From Proteromonas lacertae (Eukaryota > Sar > Bigyra > Opalinata > Proteromonadidae): a stretch of DNA of 49,909 bases. The position numbers were made by a program, and so were the translations under genes. The DNA lies in the NCBI GenBank assembly GCA_002245135.1, contig NGBS01000923.1:1-49909 (forward strand), read 5' to 3'. This document shows positions 49,687-49,909 of the stretch, in pieces; positions within the stretch are counted from its first letter, which is position 1, and the number at the start of each line of letters is the position of its first letter. The notes beneath the pieces are model-generated. The model did no database searches and was not told the origin of the DNA. It saw only the letters and a program-made list of their open reading frames with translations.

Positions 49687-49909
49687 CTATTCTCTTTATT
49701 CTTCTTATATTACTTATATCGACTATTTCTATTATTCTTTTTGTCTTTTAATATTTCTTATATTAAATAAATGCAACTTGAAAAAATAAACGATATTACA
49801 ATAAACCCTGTAGAGTCTGTTGAAAAAAAAAAAAGAAAAAGGGTAAAAATCTGTTGTTGGTTATGATTACTTTTCAGAACCTTTCTGCAATATTTTTGTT
49901 TTAGCTAAG

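Larger units (their letters stand above)
45044..49909. mobile_element. Polinton/Maverick-type element, capsid side (right copy)
   Basis: A cluster with a penton-like minor capsid protein and a double-jelly-roll-type major capsid region on the plus strand, and three unknown genes on the minus strand. It runs off the right edge. Its left limit is probably between 44.6 and 45.0 kb, but no terminal repeat was identified. The minor capsid gene looks whole; the major capsid region looks broken in about three places. The gene direction would suit the same family as the left copy, but no segment is shared inside the window. Confidence 0.8.

Overview
The window looks like nuclear DNA of an AT-rich unicellular eukaryote. 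Five host genes are interrupted by very short introns (22 to 66 nt, nearly all beginning GTA and ending TAG). I could resolve the splicing by hand because the joined exons stay in frame. One gene also carries two introns with AT..AC ends and minor-spliceosome (U12-type) signals. I cannot name the organism: gene content fits a protist, and trinucleotide tracts such as CAA recall amoebozoans, but that is a guess.

Layout. 1-10.6 kb: the end of a Polinton/Maverick-type element (protease-bearing ORF, integrase, protein-primed DNA polymerase B). 11.3-21.0 kb: two direct copies of a structured ~0.5 kb repeat bracketing a helical-repeat protein (gene A), a SANT-DUF3755 protein and a RINT1/TIP20 tether. 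21.2-23.6 kb: a nearly intact hAT transposon with 8-bp target duplication. 24.7-25.8 kb: a decayed Ulp1-like protease frame. 26.0-29.8 kb: a large inverted duplication of a dead gene with a biotinyl-like domain, with a 605-bp terminal-inverted-repeat element inserted in one arm. 29.9-31.3 kb: a second, decayed hAT transposase split by a 521-bp palindrome. 31.6-36.4 kb: gene C. 36.6-38.5 kb: tubulin cofactor E. 38.7-39.7 kb: a truncated coiled-coil gene abutting an inverted copy of the last part of cofactor E. 40.0-44.0 kb: an intronless full-size ABCG/PDR transporter. 45.0 kb to the end: the capsid side of a second Polinton-type element.

The most unusual system is the gene A / gene C pair. 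Gene C, spliced, reads as one protein of about 1438 residues: an Hsp110-like ATPase domain with a helical lid but no recognisable beta substrate domain, then a pseudokinase, then two kinds of tandem helical modules. Gene A (about 1190 residues) consists of the same two module types in the same order without Hsp70 or kinase. I recognise neither module as a known family. The total coding lengths of genes A and C, the SANT gene and cofactor E are all divisible by three with every junction in frame, which supports the models.

Most of the rest is housekeeping (ER-Golgi tethering, tubulin folding, export) embedded in mobile and palindromic DNA. The two Polinton pieces could be the end of one copy and the start of another of the same family, but the window has no shared segment to prove it.
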